Notes: a model not told the origin generated them from the sequence alone. A DNA stretch of 64,000 nucleotides from Bacteroides intestinalis DSM 17393 (GCF_000172175.1 NZ_ABJL02000008.1:558001-622000); one strand, 5' to 3'. Counted from the stretch's first letter, positions 1 through 9,205 are shown. Program-made: numbers and translations.

Positions 1-227
1 TGATCTTCTTCAATAATGAGGTCATAGCCCGCAGCCAGTACGGCAGCACGAATTTCTCCGGGTGTCAGCTTATCCATCTCATAGGAGACAGACAGTGTAT
101 TGGAAGCGAAGTTGACCGAAGCATCCGTAATGCCCACCAACTTGCGAACAGTCTTTTCTACGTTATTGGCGCATCCCGCACAATGCATGTTCAGTACGGG
201 AAACGTCTGTTTCTTTAAATTAGCCAT
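1..227 (-). CDS. copA: Copper-type P-type ATPase, N-terminal HMA domain (partial)
   Basis: Only the first 75 codons lie in the window; the gene runs off the left edge. The translation starts MANLKKQTFPVLNMHCAGCA and forms one heavy-metal-associated (HMA) ferredoxin-like domain with the metal-binding motif MHCAGC near residues 14-19. This domain usually opens copper-exporting P1B-type ATPases of the inner membrane. A stand-alone CopZ-type chaperone of about 70 residues is possible, but no stop codon is seen by position 1. It is the last visible gene of a leftward cluster with a periplasmic HMA protein and a TonB-dependent receptor, so a role in copper or similar soft-metal homeostasis is inferred. 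Confidence 0.7.
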   Translation of the reverse strand, partial: MANLKKQTFPVLNMHCAGCANNVEKTVRKLVGITDASVNFASNTLSVSYEMDKLTPGEIRAAVLAAGYDLIIEED

Positions 228-385
228 ATATATTGTTTTTATGATTTATCAAAATTAGCTGATAATTGTACAAGAATGGGAGGAATGATAATATAACAGG
301 CTGAAAGGCTTATATGCCTATTGCAAATTATCATTCAGCCCATACTCATGCAGTAAATAACAATCTCTACAGGCCGATTGTTCGA

Positions 386-697
386 CTACTTCTTATCCTC
401 TTGCTTCGTCTCCTTAACGAACTCAACTTCGTAGTTGAACTTCTTGAAACCAGCTTTCAATTTGTCTACATTTGTCTTTTCAGCATCGTAGGTAATAGAC
501 ACAGTTTTTGTTTTCAAGTCTGTAGAGAATTCTTTTACCCCTTTCTCAAATTTAATGTTGTTTTTCACCTTCCGTTCACAGTTTTCGCAATGCATCTGTG
601 AAACTTTAAAAACAGCGGTACGGATATCTTTTGCCATCACTGCTGTTACACTCAATAAAGCTACTACGAGAGCAGCCATCATTCTTCTTGTTTTCAT
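386..697 (-). CDS. Secreted HMA-domain metal-binding protein
   Basis: This 103-residue protein has a signal peptide (KTRRMM followed by a hydrophobic stretch ending AVMA) and then one HMA domain. The domain carries MHCENC (about residues 35-40), the usual two-cysteine site for Cu(I) or a related soft metal. The tail is charged (KETKQEDKK). It is expected to be a periplasmic metal carrier. It lies between the TonB-dependent receptor gene and the CopA-like ATPase gene, all leftward, suggesting one transcription unit. Metal specificity is inferred from the family and not shown by the sequence. Confidence 0.85.
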   Translation of the reverse strand: MKTRRMMAALVVALLSVTAVMAKDIRTAVFKVSQMHCENCERKVKNNIKFEKGVKEFSTDLKTKTVSITYDAEKTNVDKLKAGFKKFNYEVEFVKETKQEDKK

Positions 698-750
698 AAA
701 TATCTCCTTAGTTATTGGTTAATATTATTTAAGTTACGAGCTACAAGCTA

Positions 751-3000
751 CTAGTTTCTTGCCAGATTAAACCTCAACCCGATATATGCCTTAGCACCAT
801 GCATCGGTCCCCACACCATGGTAGCATCGAAGTTCTCTCCCCATGGATTAGAGGCATCGATTATCGGATTCTTCTGCTTAAAGTTAGTCAGGTTTTCACC
901 ACCAACATAAATAGACCAGCGACGGAAATAACGCGTTACCTGGGCACTAAGTTGCTGGAAGCTGCCATAACGACGTTCCCACGAAAGACTGCCGTCAGCG
1001 AGTTCGTAAGGATCGGGCATCCTTCCACCCCCATTCAATTGTAGGGTAGCATCAAACTGCCATAGTCCCAGAGGTGTCTGATAGGAAGCTGTCAATAAAC
1101 CCTTATACTTTCCGGTAAGTGGTTTCTCCATTAGTTTACCATCGTAGGTGGTCTTCGCGTCTGTCAGACGGTAGGCTGCCGTAAGGTTGAAACCTTTGAA
1201 AAACGGATAACTTGCCTCTACCTGGAACACATGTGAATAAGAACGTCCATCCAGATTATAAAAGGCCACTTCATGCGGATTGCTATCCATATCCACAACC
1301 ACCTGTTTCAGAAAATCCGTATAGTAATACTCGGCATTCACATTCAACGTCTTACCAAAAACAGGAATGTAAGCAGACACACTTGCTCCGTAATTCCACG
1401 CTTCCTCCTGATCCAGATGAGGGGCAATCTTCATTTTACGGCTGCTTGCCAGGAGATAGTTATTCTCCGCCAATACATGATTGGTACGGTATCCTTTACC
1501 GGCAGACAAACGAAAATGCAGATACTCATTCGGATTATACTTGACGTGTGCACGCGGTGTAACAAAGAAACCATATTCACTGCTGTAATCTCCCCGAATA
1601 CCACCCATCAACATCAACTGATCATTCAGATTGAATGTATACTGGACATACGCTCCCGGAACAGACTCCTTCACTAATTTCTTCGTCAATCCGTCTTCTA
1701 CCTGGTTTGTCAGCCGGTAATGCTGATCGAAACCATCATAATTGAAACTCAATCCCGTGGATAGACTATGCTGTTTGCTGAACTCCGTTTCAAAAAGCAA
1801 CGAAGCATAGAAATTGCTTTGGTCCACATCATACAGTTTACGTCCGTAAGTGGCATCCTGATTATGCAAGGTTCCCTGCAGAATCAAAGCAAGATTCGTA
1901 TTCTTTTCTTTATCGAAAATATAAGCATTCTTGGTGAAGGCTTCGTAACGGTTTGTCTGGATGCCTATTTCGTATAGGTCATGAGTAGGTGTCTGTCCAT
2001 GAGCAGTCTGACCACTGTTACGGGTTTCATGCAAAGCCTTTATACCTGCCTGAAATACATAATGATCGCCCATATACGCCCATCGGTTCCAGAAGTTATA
2101 CTGCTCCACACGCGGAATATCCACAAAACCATCATCATTGGAGTCGTGAGATTTCGTCTCATTTTCATAATGCGCCAGCAAAGAAGTACTCCAGCGCTTC
2201 GAAAGCTTCACCGTAGCATCCGCATTAGCTTCATACCGGTTTGTGCTGCTGGCAAAAAGATTTGCCGACACCCAATCCGCTTCCGGCAACTGAGGCTTCT
2301 TGAACTCCACATTAATTTGTCCGGTTATAGACTCATAGCCATTCTTCACGGATGAACTTCCTTTACTGACCTGTATACTCTGCATCCATGGTCCTGGTAC
2401 ATATCCTAATCCATAAGGAGCGGCTGCTCCACGGAAATTCGGAATATTCTCAGTCATCATCTGTACATAGGTGCCGGAGAGCCCCAATAGTTTAATCTGT
2501 TTGGCTCCCGTAGCAGCATCCGAATAGCTTACATCGACAGAAGGGTTTGTCACAAAACTCTCGCCCAGGTTACAGCAGGCTGCACGTGTCAGTTCGGCAC
2601 TGCTGATCATATCTTCGTTCATCACACTGGAGCGCAACTTCATGGTACCCATTTTACGGGTTACAATGTTCACTTCACCTAATTCCACTCCTTCACGAAG
2701 CACAATCTCAAGTTGCTGATTGCCCTTATCCACATGTACCGTATCATTTTCAAATCCGATAAAGCTAACTACAAGCAGATGGCTGCGGGCAGGTTTATGA
2801 ATAGAGAAGTTACCGTCTTCATTAGTGGTCGCTCCTTCGGTTGTATTTATCCAGAAAACATTTGCACCCGGAATAGGTTCTCCGGCAGTGTCTTTTACAA
2901 CACCCGTCACTTGCGCCTGCAAGTTCAAGGTTATGGAGAGAAAAAGAAAAATATATAAAAATCTCATTATTCTTAAAATTCTATTAGTTCTTGCAATCAT
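751..3000 (-). CDS. TonB-dependent receptor with carboxypeptidase-regulatory-like N-terminus
   Basis: A 749-residue outer-membrane protein. After a signal peptide ending LNLQAQ come a carboxypeptidase-regulatory-like beta-sandwich (VTGVVKDTAGEPIPGANV, about residues 30-110), a TonB plug with VSKGSSSVKNGYESITGQI, and a long beta-barrel ending in an aromatic-rich strand (GLRFNL). It is not paired with a SusD gene, so it is not a classical glycan-uptake receptor. Its neighbours are metal-binding proteins, so transport of a metal or metal complex across the outer membrane is inferred. The start at 3000 gives a long n-region; an in-frame ATG at 2967 (MRFLYIFLFL) gives a more usual signal peptide and may be the true start. 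Confidence 0.88.
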   Translation of the reverse strand: MIARTNRILRIMRFLYIFLFLSITLNLQAQVTGVVKDTAGEPIPGANVFWINTTEGATTNEDGNFSIHKPARSHLLVVSFIGFENDTVHVDKGNQQLEIVLREGVELGEVNIVTRKMGTMKLRSSVMNEDMISSAELTRAACCNLGESFVTNPSVDVSYSDAATGAKQIKLLGLSGTYVQMMTENIPNFRGAAAPYGLGYVPGPWMQSIQVSKGSSSVKNGYESITGQINVEFKKPQLPEADWVSANLFASSTNRYEANADATVKLSKRWSTSLLAHYENETKSHDSNDDGFVDIPRVEQYNFWNRWAYMGDHYVFQAGIKALHETRNSGQTAHGQTPTHDLYEIGIQTNRYEAFTKNAYIFDKEKNTNLALILQGTLHNQDATYGRKLYDVDQSNFYASLLFETEFSKQHSLSTGLSFNYDGFDQHYRLTNQVEDGLTKKLVKESVPGAYVQYTFNLNDQLMLMGGIRGDYSSEYGFFVTPRAHVKYNPNEYLHFRLSAGKGYRTNHVLAENNYLLASSRKMKIAPHLDQEEAWNYGASVSAYIPVFGKTLNVNAEYYYTDFLKQVVVDMDSNPHEVAFYNLDGRSYSHVFQVEASYPFFKGFNLTAAYRLTDAKTTYDGKLMEKPLTGKYKGLLTASYQTPLGLWQFDATLQLNGGGRMPDPYELADGSLSWERRYGSFQQLSAQVTRYFRRWSIYVGGENLTNFKQKNPIIDASNPWGENFDATMVWGPMHGAKAYIGLRFNLARN

Positions 3001-3064
3001 TTTAAATGACCTGCACTGTATTTGCTTCTTATCCGGTCCGTACTTGTTCCGTGTCTATACGCTT

Positions 3065-3108
3065 GGACTTGGTACGGACTTGGTATGGACTTGATACGGA
3101 CTTGGTAT
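3065..3108 (+). repeat. 11-bp tandem repeat array, copy 1
   Basis: Four head-to-tail 11-bp units of consensus GGACTTGGTAY: GGACTTGGTAC, GGACTTGGTAT, GGACTTGATAC, GGACTTGGTAT. The preceding segment (about 3035-3060, with TCCGTACTTGTTCCGTGTCT) resembles the same unit in inverted orientation. The array lies between the TonB receptor and the Cys-rich protein genes, in the leader of the receptor on the minus strand. A related array lies at 38491-38545. Confidence 0.8.
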
Positions 3109-3194
3109 AGTTAGGGCACAGTGCCTACCCTATTTGAAAGAAATGAAAATCTCTCAAACTTACAGGAGCGGATTCACTCCGTAATAAGGGAATT

Positions 3195-3593
3195 CTAAAT
3201 GATGAGAACAGAATAAAGAGCCAAATACCGCCTTGAGCTGTCAGGATGCGGAGGTACATTATAAGCTACCTCCTCCAATTCACCTGTAGGCAAGGAGTAT
3301 TGGAAATCCGGTAATGCTTCACAGAAAAGTTGAATAACCGGTACAGTTATAACAGGACTTTCGCACGAATACTTCACAAGATTTACCTTATAAAAGGTAG
3401 CCGTACAGCCTTCATCCTTACAAGATTTCTCCGGATTATGATAAGATTTGTGACATTTAGCACAACCATTGGTGCAGCATGCCTGCTCTGTGGCACAACG
3501 TGCACAACAATAGTGGACAATAGAAACTCCGGCCCCTGCATACACAACCGTCAGGGACAATAATATTGCCAATATGTAGCGAAGTCTCTTCAT
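3195..3593 (-). CDS. Cysteine-rich HYC_CC_PP-type secreted protein
   Basis: A 132-residue protein with an N-terminal signal or anchor segment (RLRYILAILLSLTVVYAGAG), then HYCC and a dense run of cysteines (CARCATEQACC, CAKCH, CKDEGC) over residues 29-65, and a proline-containing tail (VPPHPDS). This fits the small Bacteroidota proteins named HYC_CC_PP after these motifs. The cysteines could bind metal, which suits its position as first gene of the leftward cluster with a TonB receptor, an HMA protein and a copper-type ATPase. The biochemical role of the family is not known to me. Confidence 0.75.
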   Translation of the reverse strand: MKRLRYILAILLSLTVVYAGAGVSIVHYCCARCATEQACCTNGCAKCHKSYHNPEKSCKDEGCTATFYKVNLVKYSCESPVITVPVIQLFCEALPDFQYSLPTGELEEVAYNVPPHPDSSRRYLALYSVLII

Positions 3594-3601
3594 ATCTGAA
3601 A

Positions 3602-3609
3602 CAAAGATA
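3602..3609 (-). promoter_or_regulatory. Bacteroides -7 promoter element for the metal cluster
   Basis: On the minus strand TATCTTTG matches the Bacteroides -7 consensus TAnnTTTG and lies 8 nt before the ATG of the Cys-rich protein gene. No good TTTG -33 box is seen at the usual spacing. If used, the mRNA would have almost no leader. Confidence 0.45.
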
Positions 3610-3732
3610 GGCAGATAAAAGCATTTATGCCTATTATTTTTTCATTTTTTATATGTTCTATTCGTTTATATGTCCTATATTTGTCGATAGCGAACTGAAA
3701 CCAGAATGTTGAATTTAACGAAGAAAGTCCAA

Positions 3733-4584
3733 ATGAAAAAGCAATATGTCAGCCTACTTGTCATTCTACTTGCGGCAAGTGGCTTTTTATTTTCTTGTGG
3801 TAACACCATGAACAAAAACGCAGGTGCGTTGGAGTTCGACAGTATACAGGTAAACGAGACTGCACACCTGTTCGGAGATACTGCAAAGCCCGGATGTAAC
3901 ATTACCATCAACTTTGCCTATGCCAGTAAATCATCCGACGAGAAACTGAAAGACAGTCTCAACACCTATTTCCTCTCTGCCTGCTTCGGCGACAAGTACA
4001 TGACGATGACACCCGAAGAGGCTGTAAAAGCTTATAAAGAAACCTATATCCAGGATTATCTGAAAGATCTGGAACCCATGTACGCCAAAGATGAAGCGGA
4101 AAAAGAAGATTCAGCATCCATAAGTGCCTGGTACTCCTATTATAAAGGTGTAGAAGGCCATGTACAATATTACAAAAAGAATCTGCTGGTTTACCGCATC
4201 GATTACAACGAGTTTACCGGAGGCGCCCATGGCATTTATATGTCCACTTTCCTCAATATGGACTTGCGTACTTTGAGTCCGATACGTCTGGAGGATATTT
4301 TTGTAGGAGAATATCAGGAAGCACTCACTGACTTGCTATGGAACCAACTCATGGCAGATAACAAGGCCACTACACGCCAGGAAGTAGAAGAAATGGGATA
4401 TACAAGCACTGGAGACCTGGAACCAACCGAGAACTTCTACCTGAGCGAAAAAGGAATCACTTTCTATTATAATATTTATGAAATCGCTCCCTATGTGATG
4501 GGACCGGTAGAAATCACTCTGCCTTATGAAATCATGTCGCATTTACTGAGCGATGAAAAAGGGGTGTTAATTATGAATTCTTAA
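3733..4584 (+). CDS. RsiV-like DUF4163/DUF3298 lipoprotein
   Basis: Translation is best started at the ATG at 3733 (MKKQYVSLLVILL), which gives a lipoprotein signal peptide with lipobox ASGFLFSC. An upstream in-frame ATG at 3706 would spoil it. The mature part has the two-part layout of DUF4163 followed by DUF3298: a middle region around EFTGGAHG and a C-terminal signature with YNIYEIAPYVMGPVEITLPY. The same domain occurs in the extracytoplasmic part of the anti-sigma factor RsiV, where it binds lysozyme. Here it is a free lipoprotein, so an envelope role is likely but unspecified. The 83-nt gap before rsmG is AT-rich. Confidence 0.82.
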   Translation: MKKQYVSLLVILLAASGFLFSCGNTMNKNAGALEFDSIQVNETAHLFGDTAKPGCNITINFAYASKSSDEKLKDSLNTYFLSACFGDKYMTMTPEEAVKAYKETYIQDYLKDLEPMYAKDEAEKEDSASISAWYSYYKGVEGHVQYYKKNLLVYRIDYNEFTGGAHGIYMSTFLNMDLRTLSPIRLEDIFVGEYQEALTDLLWNQLMADNKATTRQEVEEMGYTSTGDLEPTENFYLSEKGITFYYNIYEIAPYVMGPVEITLPYEIMSHLLSDEKGVLIMNS

Positions 4585-4667
4585 TTATCAAATATTAATT
4601 CTATGCAGATTCATAATTCCGGCTCGCAATTAATAATTAATAGTTTATATTTTATATTTAAATAAAC

Positions 4668-5288
4668 ATGGAAATCATTCTAAAGTACTTCCCGGACCTC
4701 ACAGAGACGCAGAAGCAGCAATTCGCGTCCCTCTATGACCTCTATACGGACTGGAATGCTAAAATAAACGTCATATCACGCAAAGACATCGAGAATCTGT
4801 ACGAACATCATGTACTCCATTCACTGGGTATAGCCAAGGTTACACGCTTCGTACCCGGTACCCATATCATGGATCTGGGAACAGGAGGAGGCTTTCCCGG
4901 TATTCCTCTTGCCATCTTATTTCCCGAAGTGAAATTCCACCTTGTAGACAGTATTGGAAAGAAAGTGCGCGTAGCAACGGAGGTAGCCAACAGTATCGGA
5001 CTAAAAAATGTCACTTTCCGCCATGCCCGAGCTGAGGAGGAAAAGCAGTTATTCGATTTCGTTGTAAGTCGTGCTGTAATGCCGCTTGCCGATCTACTGA
5101 AAATCATTCGTAAGAATATCACTCCCAAACAACAGAATGCTTTGCCCAACGGACTGATCTGTCTAAAAGGCGGCGAGCTGGCCAATGAGACTATGCCTTT
5201 CAAGAACAAGACTGTGATGTACGATCTGAAAGATTATTTTGAGGAGGAATTCTTTGAAACGAAAAAAGTGGTTTATGTAGCGCCTTAA
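4668..5288 (+). CDS. rsmG: 16S rRNA (guanine-527-N7)-methyltransferase
   Basis: A 206-residue protein of normal RsmG/GidB length. It uses S-adenosylmethionine to methylate N7 of G527 in 16S rRNA. The Rossmann-type SAM loop is IMDLGTGGGFPGIPLAI (about residues 67-83), preceded by the family segment WNAKINVISRKDIENLYEHH and followed by VVSRAVMPL. The next gene begins about 30 nt downstream on the same strand, so cotranscription with the metallo-hydrolase and gcvP is likely. Confidence 0.95.
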   Translation: MEIILKYFPDLTETQKQQFASLYDLYTDWNAKINVISRKDIENLYEHHVLHSLGIAKVTRFVPGTHIMDLGTGGGFPGIPLAILFPEVKFHLVDSIGKKVRVATEVANSIGLKNVTFRHARAEEEKQLFDFVVSRAVMPLADLLKIIRKNITPKQQNALPNGLICLKGGELANETMPFKNKTVMYDLKDYFEEEFFETKKVVYVAP

Positions 5289-5319
5289 TCACAGAAATAA
5301 TGACTAACATATACCTATC

Positions 5320-5958
5320 ATGAAAATAAAAAGGTTTGAATTTAATATGTTCCCCGTGAACTGTTACGTTCTGTGGGACGACACCCTTGAAGCTACCGTG
5401 ATAGACCCCGGTTGCTATTATGAGGAGGAAAAACAAGCGTTGAAGAACTTCATTATCAAGAACAGTTTGAACGTAAAACATCTCCTCAACACACACCTGC
5501 ATCTGGATCATATCTTTGGAAATGCTTTCATGGTTAAAGAATTCGGTCTGCAAGTAGAAGCTAATAAGGCCGATGAATTCTGGATTGATGAAGCTCCGAA
5601 ACAAAGCCGTATGTTTGGCTTTCACTGGAACGAACTGCCTGCACCAATAGGGCACTATTTACATGATGGAGACATCATCAGTTTTGGAAATACAACACTG
5701 GAGGCTATTCACGTACCGGGACACTCACCGGGAAGCCTTGTTTATTACTGCGCTGCAGATCACTGCATGTTCTCCGGAGATGTACTCTTCCAAGGTAGCA
5801 TCGGTCGTGCCGACCTCACCGGCGGCAACTTCGACGAACTGAAAGAACATATTTGCAGCCGCCTGTTCGTATTGCCCAATGAGACAATAGTCTATCCAGG
5901 ACATGGTGCTCCGACTACTATCGGCATTGAAAAGGCAGAAAATCCATTCTTCAGATAA
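5320..5958 (+). CDS. MBL-fold metallo-hydrolase (glyoxalase II-like)
   Basis: A 212-residue metallo-beta-lactamase-fold protein. The zinc-binding motif HTHLHLDH provides H59, H61, D63 and H64. Further metal ligands are expected in VPGHSPGS, FSGDVLF and the C-terminal VYPGHGAPTT. This order is that of hydroxyacylglutathione-hydrolase-like thioesterases (YcbL/GloB group). No glutathione pathway is visible nearby, so the real thioester substrate is unknown. It stands between rsmG and gcvP in a tight rightward run. Confidence 0.9.
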   Translation: MKIKRFEFNMFPVNCYVLWDDTLEATVIDPGCYYEEEKQALKNFIIKNSLNVKHLLNTHLHLDHIFGNAFMVKEFGLQVEANKADEFWIDEAPKQSRMFGFHWNELPAPIGHYLHDGDIISFGNTTLEAIHVPGHSPGSLVYYCAADHCMFSGDVLFQGSIGRADLTGGNFDELKEHICSRLFVLPNETIVYPGHGAPTTIGIEKAENPFFR

Positions 5959-5980
5959 ACTTAAAAAAACAGATACTACC

Positions 5981-8830
5981 ATGAAAAGCGACCTATTAGC
6001 TTGCCGCCACATCGGCATTAGCGAGAAAGATGAAGAGAAAATGCTCCGGAAAATTGGAGTCGGCAGTTTGGATGAGTTGATAGATAAAACCATTCCTGCC
6101 AACATTCGGCTGAAAGAGCCATTAGCACTCCCCGAACCCATGACAGAATATGAGTTCGGCCAACACATCACCCGATTAGCGTGCAAAAACAAACTTTACA
6201 CTACGTATATCGGCCTCGGCTGGTATAATACCATCACCCCCGCCGTTATCCAACGGAATGTATTTGAGAATCCCGTATGGTATACCTCCTATACTCCCTA
6301 CCAGACAGAAGTTTCACAGGGACGCCTCGAAGCGTTGATGAACTTCCAGACAACAGTCTGCGACCTAACAGGTATGCCTCTTGCCAACTGTTCCCTGCTG
6401 GATGAAGCAACAGCTGCGGCCGAAGCCGTCAGTATGATGTATGCCCTGCGTCCGCGCGATATGCAGAAATCCGGTGCAAACGTTGTGTTTGTGGACGAAA
6501 AGATTTTTCCACAAATATTGGCAGTAATGACCACACGCACCATCCCGCAAGGTATCCAGATACGCACAGGTAAATATTCCGAGATGGAAATGACGCCGGA
6601 CATTTTTGCCTGCATACTGCAATATCCCAATGCAAGTGGAAATGTGGAAGATTACCGCACCTTTGTAGAAAAAGCTCACGCTGCCAACTGCAAAGTGGCT
6701 GTAGCCGCCGATATTTTGAGTCTTGCCCTGCTCACACCTCCGGGAGAATGGGGAGCTGACATTGTATTCGGTACTACGCAGCGTCTCGGCACACCAATGT
6801 TCTACGGTGGACCGTCTGCCGGTTATTTTGCTACACGTGACGAGTACAAGCGTAACATTCCGGGACGTATCATTGGCTGGTCAAAAGACAAATACGGAAA
6901 GTTGTGTTATCGTATGGCCTTGCAAACCCGTGAGCAACATATCAAACGTGAAAAAGCCACTTCAAATATCTGTACCGCACAAGCGTTGCTGGCAACGATG
7001 GCAGGTTTCTATGCCGTATATCATGGACCGGAAGGCATTCGCACTATCGCCGAACGCATTCACAGCATTGCGGCATATCTTGAAAAGAACATCAACAAGC
7101 TGGGATACAAACAAGTGAACGAGCAATACTTCGACACCCTACGTTTTGCATTGCCTGATACTGTATCTGCACAACAGATACGTACCATTGCCTTGAGTAA
7201 AGAAGTTAACTTGCGCTATTTCCACAATGGAGATGTAGGTATGAGTATCGATGAAACAACAGATGTATCTGCTGCCAACATCCTGCTCTCCATTTTTGCC
7301 ATTGCCGCCGGTAAGGATTGGACAAAAGCAGAAGATATTCCCGTAAACAGTACTATCAGCAAGGCTCTGAAACGTCAGAGTTCTTATCTGACCCATGAAG
7401 TGTTCAATAAATATCACACAGAAACGGAAATGATGCGTTATATCAAACGCCTCGATCGCAAGGATATTTCCCTTGCCCACTCCATGATTTCCCTGGGTTC
7501 CTGCACCATGAAGCTGAACGCTGCGGCGGAAATGCTGCCCCTCAGTCGTCCGGAATTCATGTGCATGCATCCGCTTGTTCCCGAGGACCAGGCAGAGGGC
7601 TACCGTGAATTGATAAACAATCTCAGTGAAGAATTGAAAGTCATCACAGGCTTTGCAGGCGTCAGTCTGCAACCGAATTCCGGTGCGGCAGGTGAATATA
7701 CAGGGCTTCGCGTTATCCGCGCTTATCTGGAAAACATCGGTCAGGGGCACCGCAATAAAATATTGATTCCCGCTTCAGCCCATGGCACCAATCCGGCATC
7801 TGCCATCCAAGCCGGTTTTACTACTGTGACTTGTGCTTGCGACGCACAGGGTAATGTGGACATGGATGATCTTCGTGCCAAGGCGGAAGAAAACAAAGAC
7901 GACCTTGCCGCACTGATGATTACCTATCCTTCTACTCACGGTATTTTTGAAACAGAAATCGTAGAAATCTGCCGCATCATCCATGAATGCGGAGCACAGG
8001 TATATATGGACGGCGCCAACATGAATGCGCAAGTAGGTCTGACAAATCCCGGCTTCATTGGCGCCGACGTTTGCCACCTGAACCTGCACAAGACATTTGC
8101 TTCGCCTCATGGTGGCGGCGGTCCGGGCGCAGGTCCTATCTGCGTTGCAGAACATCTCGTCCCATTCTTGCCAGGACATCCGCTGTTCGGCAATCCTGCC
8201 AATACTGTATCTGCCGCCCCATTCGGTAGCGCCGGTATTTTGCCTATCACTTACGGATATATCCGTATGATGGGTACGGAAGGATTGACACGTGCTACCA
8301 AAATCGCTATTCTCAGCGCTAATTATCTGGCAGCCTGTCTGAAAGATACGTATGGCATCGTATATCGTGGCGCTACGGGTTTCGTAGGCCATGAGATGAT
8401 ATTGGAATGCCGTAAGGTTCACGAAGAAACAGGTATCAGCGAGAATGACATTGCCAAACGATTGATGGATTATGGGTATCATGCTCCTACCCTCTCCTTC
8501 CCTGTTCACGGTACACTGATGATAGAGCCTACGGAAAGCGAAAGCCTCAGCGAGCTGGATAATTTCATTAATGTAATGTTAAACATCTGGGAAGAAATTC
8601 AGGAAGTGAAAGAAGGCAAAGCAGATAAGGAAGACAATGTTCTGATAAACGCTCCGCACCCCGAATATGAAGTGGTTGCCAACAACTGGGAACACAGCTA
8701 TACTCGGGAAAAGGCGGTTTATCCGATAGAAAGTGTACGCGAAAACAAATTCTGGATAAACGTAGCGCGTGTGGATAACACGCTGGGCGACCGTAAGCTG
8801 TTGCCGACGTGCTACGGATGCTTTGAATAA
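5981..8830 (+). CDS. gcvP: Glycine dehydrogenase (decarboxylating), P-protein
   Basis: A 949-residue full-length P-protein of the glycine cleavage system. It decarboxylates glycine with pyridoxal phosphate and passes the aminomethyl group to the lipoyl H-protein. The ATG at 5981 (MKSDLLACRHIGIS) was chosen because the reading frame upstream overlaps the metallo-hydrolase gene. The PLP lysine is K704 in NLHKTFASPHGGGGPG, followed by the glycine-rich loop. N- and C-terminal halves are fused, as in most Bacteroidota. gcvT and gcvH are not in the window. A strong hairpin follows the stop. Confidence 0.96.
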   Translation: MKSDLLACRHIGISEKDEEKMLRKIGVGSLDELIDKTIPANIRLKEPLALPEPMTEYEFGQHITRLACKNKLYTTYIGLGWYNTITPAVIQRNVFENPVWYTSYTPYQTEVSQGRLEALMNFQTTVCDLTGMPLANCSLLDEATAAAEAVSMMYALRPRDMQKSGANVVFVDEKIFPQILAVMTTRTIPQGIQIRTGKYSEMEMTPDIFACILQYPNASGNVEDYRTFVEKAHAANCKVAVAADILSLALLTPPGEWGADIVFGTTQRLGTPMFYGGPSAGYFATRDEYKRNIPGRIIGWSKDKYGKLCYRMALQTREQHIKREKATSNICTAQALLATMAGFYAVYHGPEGIRTIAERIHSIAAYLEKNINKLGYKQVNEQYFDTLRFALPDTVSAQQIRTIALSKEVNLRYFHNGDVGMSIDETTDVSAANILLSIFAIAAGKDWTKAEDIPVNSTISKALKRQSSYLTHEVFNKYHTETEMMRYIKRLDRKDISLAHSMISLGSCTMKLNAAAEMLPLSRPEFMCMHPLVPEDQAEGYRELINNLSEELKVITGFAGVSLQPNSGAAGEYTGLRVIRAYLENIGQGHRNKILIPASAHGTNPASAIQAGFTTVTCACDAQGNVDMDDLRAKAEENKDDLAALMITYPSTHGIFETEIVEICRIIHECGAQVYMDGANMNAQVGLTNPGFIGADVCHLNLHKTFASPHGGGGPGAGPICVAEHLVPFLPGHPLFGNPANTVSAAPFGSAGILPITYGYIRMMGTEGLTRATKIAILSANYLAACLKDTYGIVYRGATGFVGHEMILECRKVHEETGISENDIAKRLMDYGYHAPTLSFPVHGTLMIEPTESESLSELDNFINVMLNIWEEIQEVKEGKADKEDNVLINAPHPEYEVVANNWEHSYTREKAVYPIESVRENKFWINVARVDNTLGDRKLLPTCYGCFE

Positions 8831-8842
8831 ACTCTCTTGGTG

Positions 8843-8872
8843 TATGCGGACGAATAAATATTCGTCCGCATA
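8843..8872 (+). terminator. Hairpin terminator after gcvP
   Basis: TATGCGGACGAAT and ATTCGTCCGCATA form a perfect 13-bp stem with loop AAAT, 12 nt after the gcvP stop, followed by an AT-rich run. It has no strong T tract, but position and stability suggest transcription ends here. Confidence 0.7.
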
Positions 8873-8880
8873 TATATAAT

Positions 8881-9145
8881 GATGTTGCTCCTAACGATTC
8901 ATTGCTGAAATACGAACTACTTGCCATTCGTGCCCACCTTCATCAAATAAATGACAGTCTGCAAAAAGTGGGAAACGGCATCATCATGGCTTATGGCCGA
9001 CAGTCGAACCTATATCTTGCTCTCAATATGTACGACCGGGCATTGGAACTGGAACCGTCTGGCTTGCCGTTACTCCATTCAGAAGGACAGTTTCGAAAAG
9101 CACACCTTACAATAGGGAGATGGCGAAAATATAAAATAGCAAATC
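8881..9145 (+). other. Unassigned open stretch, possible gene remnant
   Basis: Between the gcvP terminator and the next promoter one frame stays open and reads as plausible protein (LLKYELLAIRAHLHQINDS, then YLALNMYDRALELEPSG), but the only start is TTG at 8902 and the frame runs on into the next gene in a different frame. I do not recognise it. It may be a decayed gene or chance. Confidence 0.3.
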
Positions 9146-9176
9146 TTTGCTTTCTGCCCCAAAAGGCATACCTTTG
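9146..9176 (+). promoter_or_regulatory. Bacteroides-type promoter for the hemolysin III gene
   Basis: TTTG at 9146-9149 and TACCTTTG at 9169-9176 are separated by 19 bp, a full match to the Bacteroides housekeeping promoter (-33 TTTG, -7 TAnnTTTG). It lies 29 nt before the ATG at 9206. Confidence 0.75.
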
Positions 9177-9205
9177 CGGAAGTGTCACGAGTACTAACCG
9201 AAGAA

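Noticed and set aside
314..601. 95-residue plus-strand frame
   Set aside because: It lies opposite the HMA-domain protein, whose MHCENC motif and signal peptide are convincing.
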